From positions 1,205,501 through 1,269,500 of the forward strand of contig SMSO01000004.1 of assembly GCA_004764695.1 (NCBI GenBank): DNA of 64,000 nt. Direction: 5' to 3'. Below are positions 63,966-64,000 of the stretch, piece after piece (position 1 is the stretch's first letter; each line of letters begins with the position of its first letter). A program made the translations under genes and the position numbers. Under the pieces are notes generated by a model that was not told the origin of the DNA, searched no databases, and saw nothing but the letters and a program-made list of their open reading frames with translations. Origin of the DNA: Schizochytrium sp. TIO01. Lineage: Eukaryota > Sar > Bigyra > Thraustochytrida > Thraustochytriidae.

Positions 63966-64000
63966 AGACCACCATGTAGATGTAGCCCGAAGTTGCGCTG

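Noticed and set aside
1-64000. CRISPR arrays, bacterial operons or transposase genes
   Set aside because: No regularly spaced identical repeats, no ribosome-binding-site-linked gene strings and no transposase or reverse-transcriptase motifs were seen; the genes are eukaryotic.

Overview
This window reads as nuclear DNA of a protist, not of a bacterium. It carries a BIG/GBF-type ARF-GEF with a Sec7 domain, an origin recognition complex subunit 3 (ORC3), a sirtuin with a polyglutamine tract, an RMDN-type microtubule/membrane protein and a TSNAXIP1-like coiled-coil protein. Intergenic regions are AT-leaning and rich in simple repeats. Every convincing gene is one uninterrupted ORF, even at 6.2 kb and 9.5 kb, so the genome is intron-poor. 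Intron-poor genes together with possible flagellar proteins suggest a free-living flagellate-forming protist. A labyrinthulomycete (thraustochytrid-like) stramenopile is my best guess, but I cannot prove it from the sequence.

Layout. 1-3183 holds no clear gene. 3184-9354 (+) is the ARF-GEF. 10054-11574 (-) is a PX-like/RMDN protein converging on it. 13373-14182 (-) and 17960-18736 (+) are two unrecognised multi-pass membrane proteins in a gene-poor stretch. 20256-21104 (+) is a protein with a divergent TIR-like fold prediction, and 22074-26609 (+) is a 1511-aa LRR protein. 26713-27789 (-) is a TSNAXIP1-like protein whose 3' end converges on the LRR gene.

29473-36205 is a tandem segmental duplication. 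It holds two paralogous secreted cysteine-rich proteins built from 155-residue repeats; the left copy has a frame-shifting 209-bp internal deletion. 36350-37825 (-) is an acidic membrane-anchored protein, divergent from 38711-39592 (+), a secreted saposin-like protein. ORC3 (40110-42386, -) and the sirtuin (43415-45712, -) follow. 45713-54425 is an 8.7-kb stretch without a convincing gene, a mosaic of GC-rich patches and microsatellites. 54426-63965 (-), open to the window edge, encodes a giant EF-hand / beta-propeller / pseudokinase / helical-repeat protein.

The genes do not form an operon. Possible themes are Golgi trafficking (ARF-GEF), chromatin and replication (ORC3 and the sirtuin), and cilium or microtubule functions (RMDN, TSNAXIP1-like, the LRR protein and the pseudokinase, the last two by inference). 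The most unusual items are the four-way degenerate pseudokinase in a 3179-residue scaffold, the repeat-built secreted family, the TIR-like gene beside an RI-type LRR gene, and a 9-mer found five times inside the gene-free mosaic.
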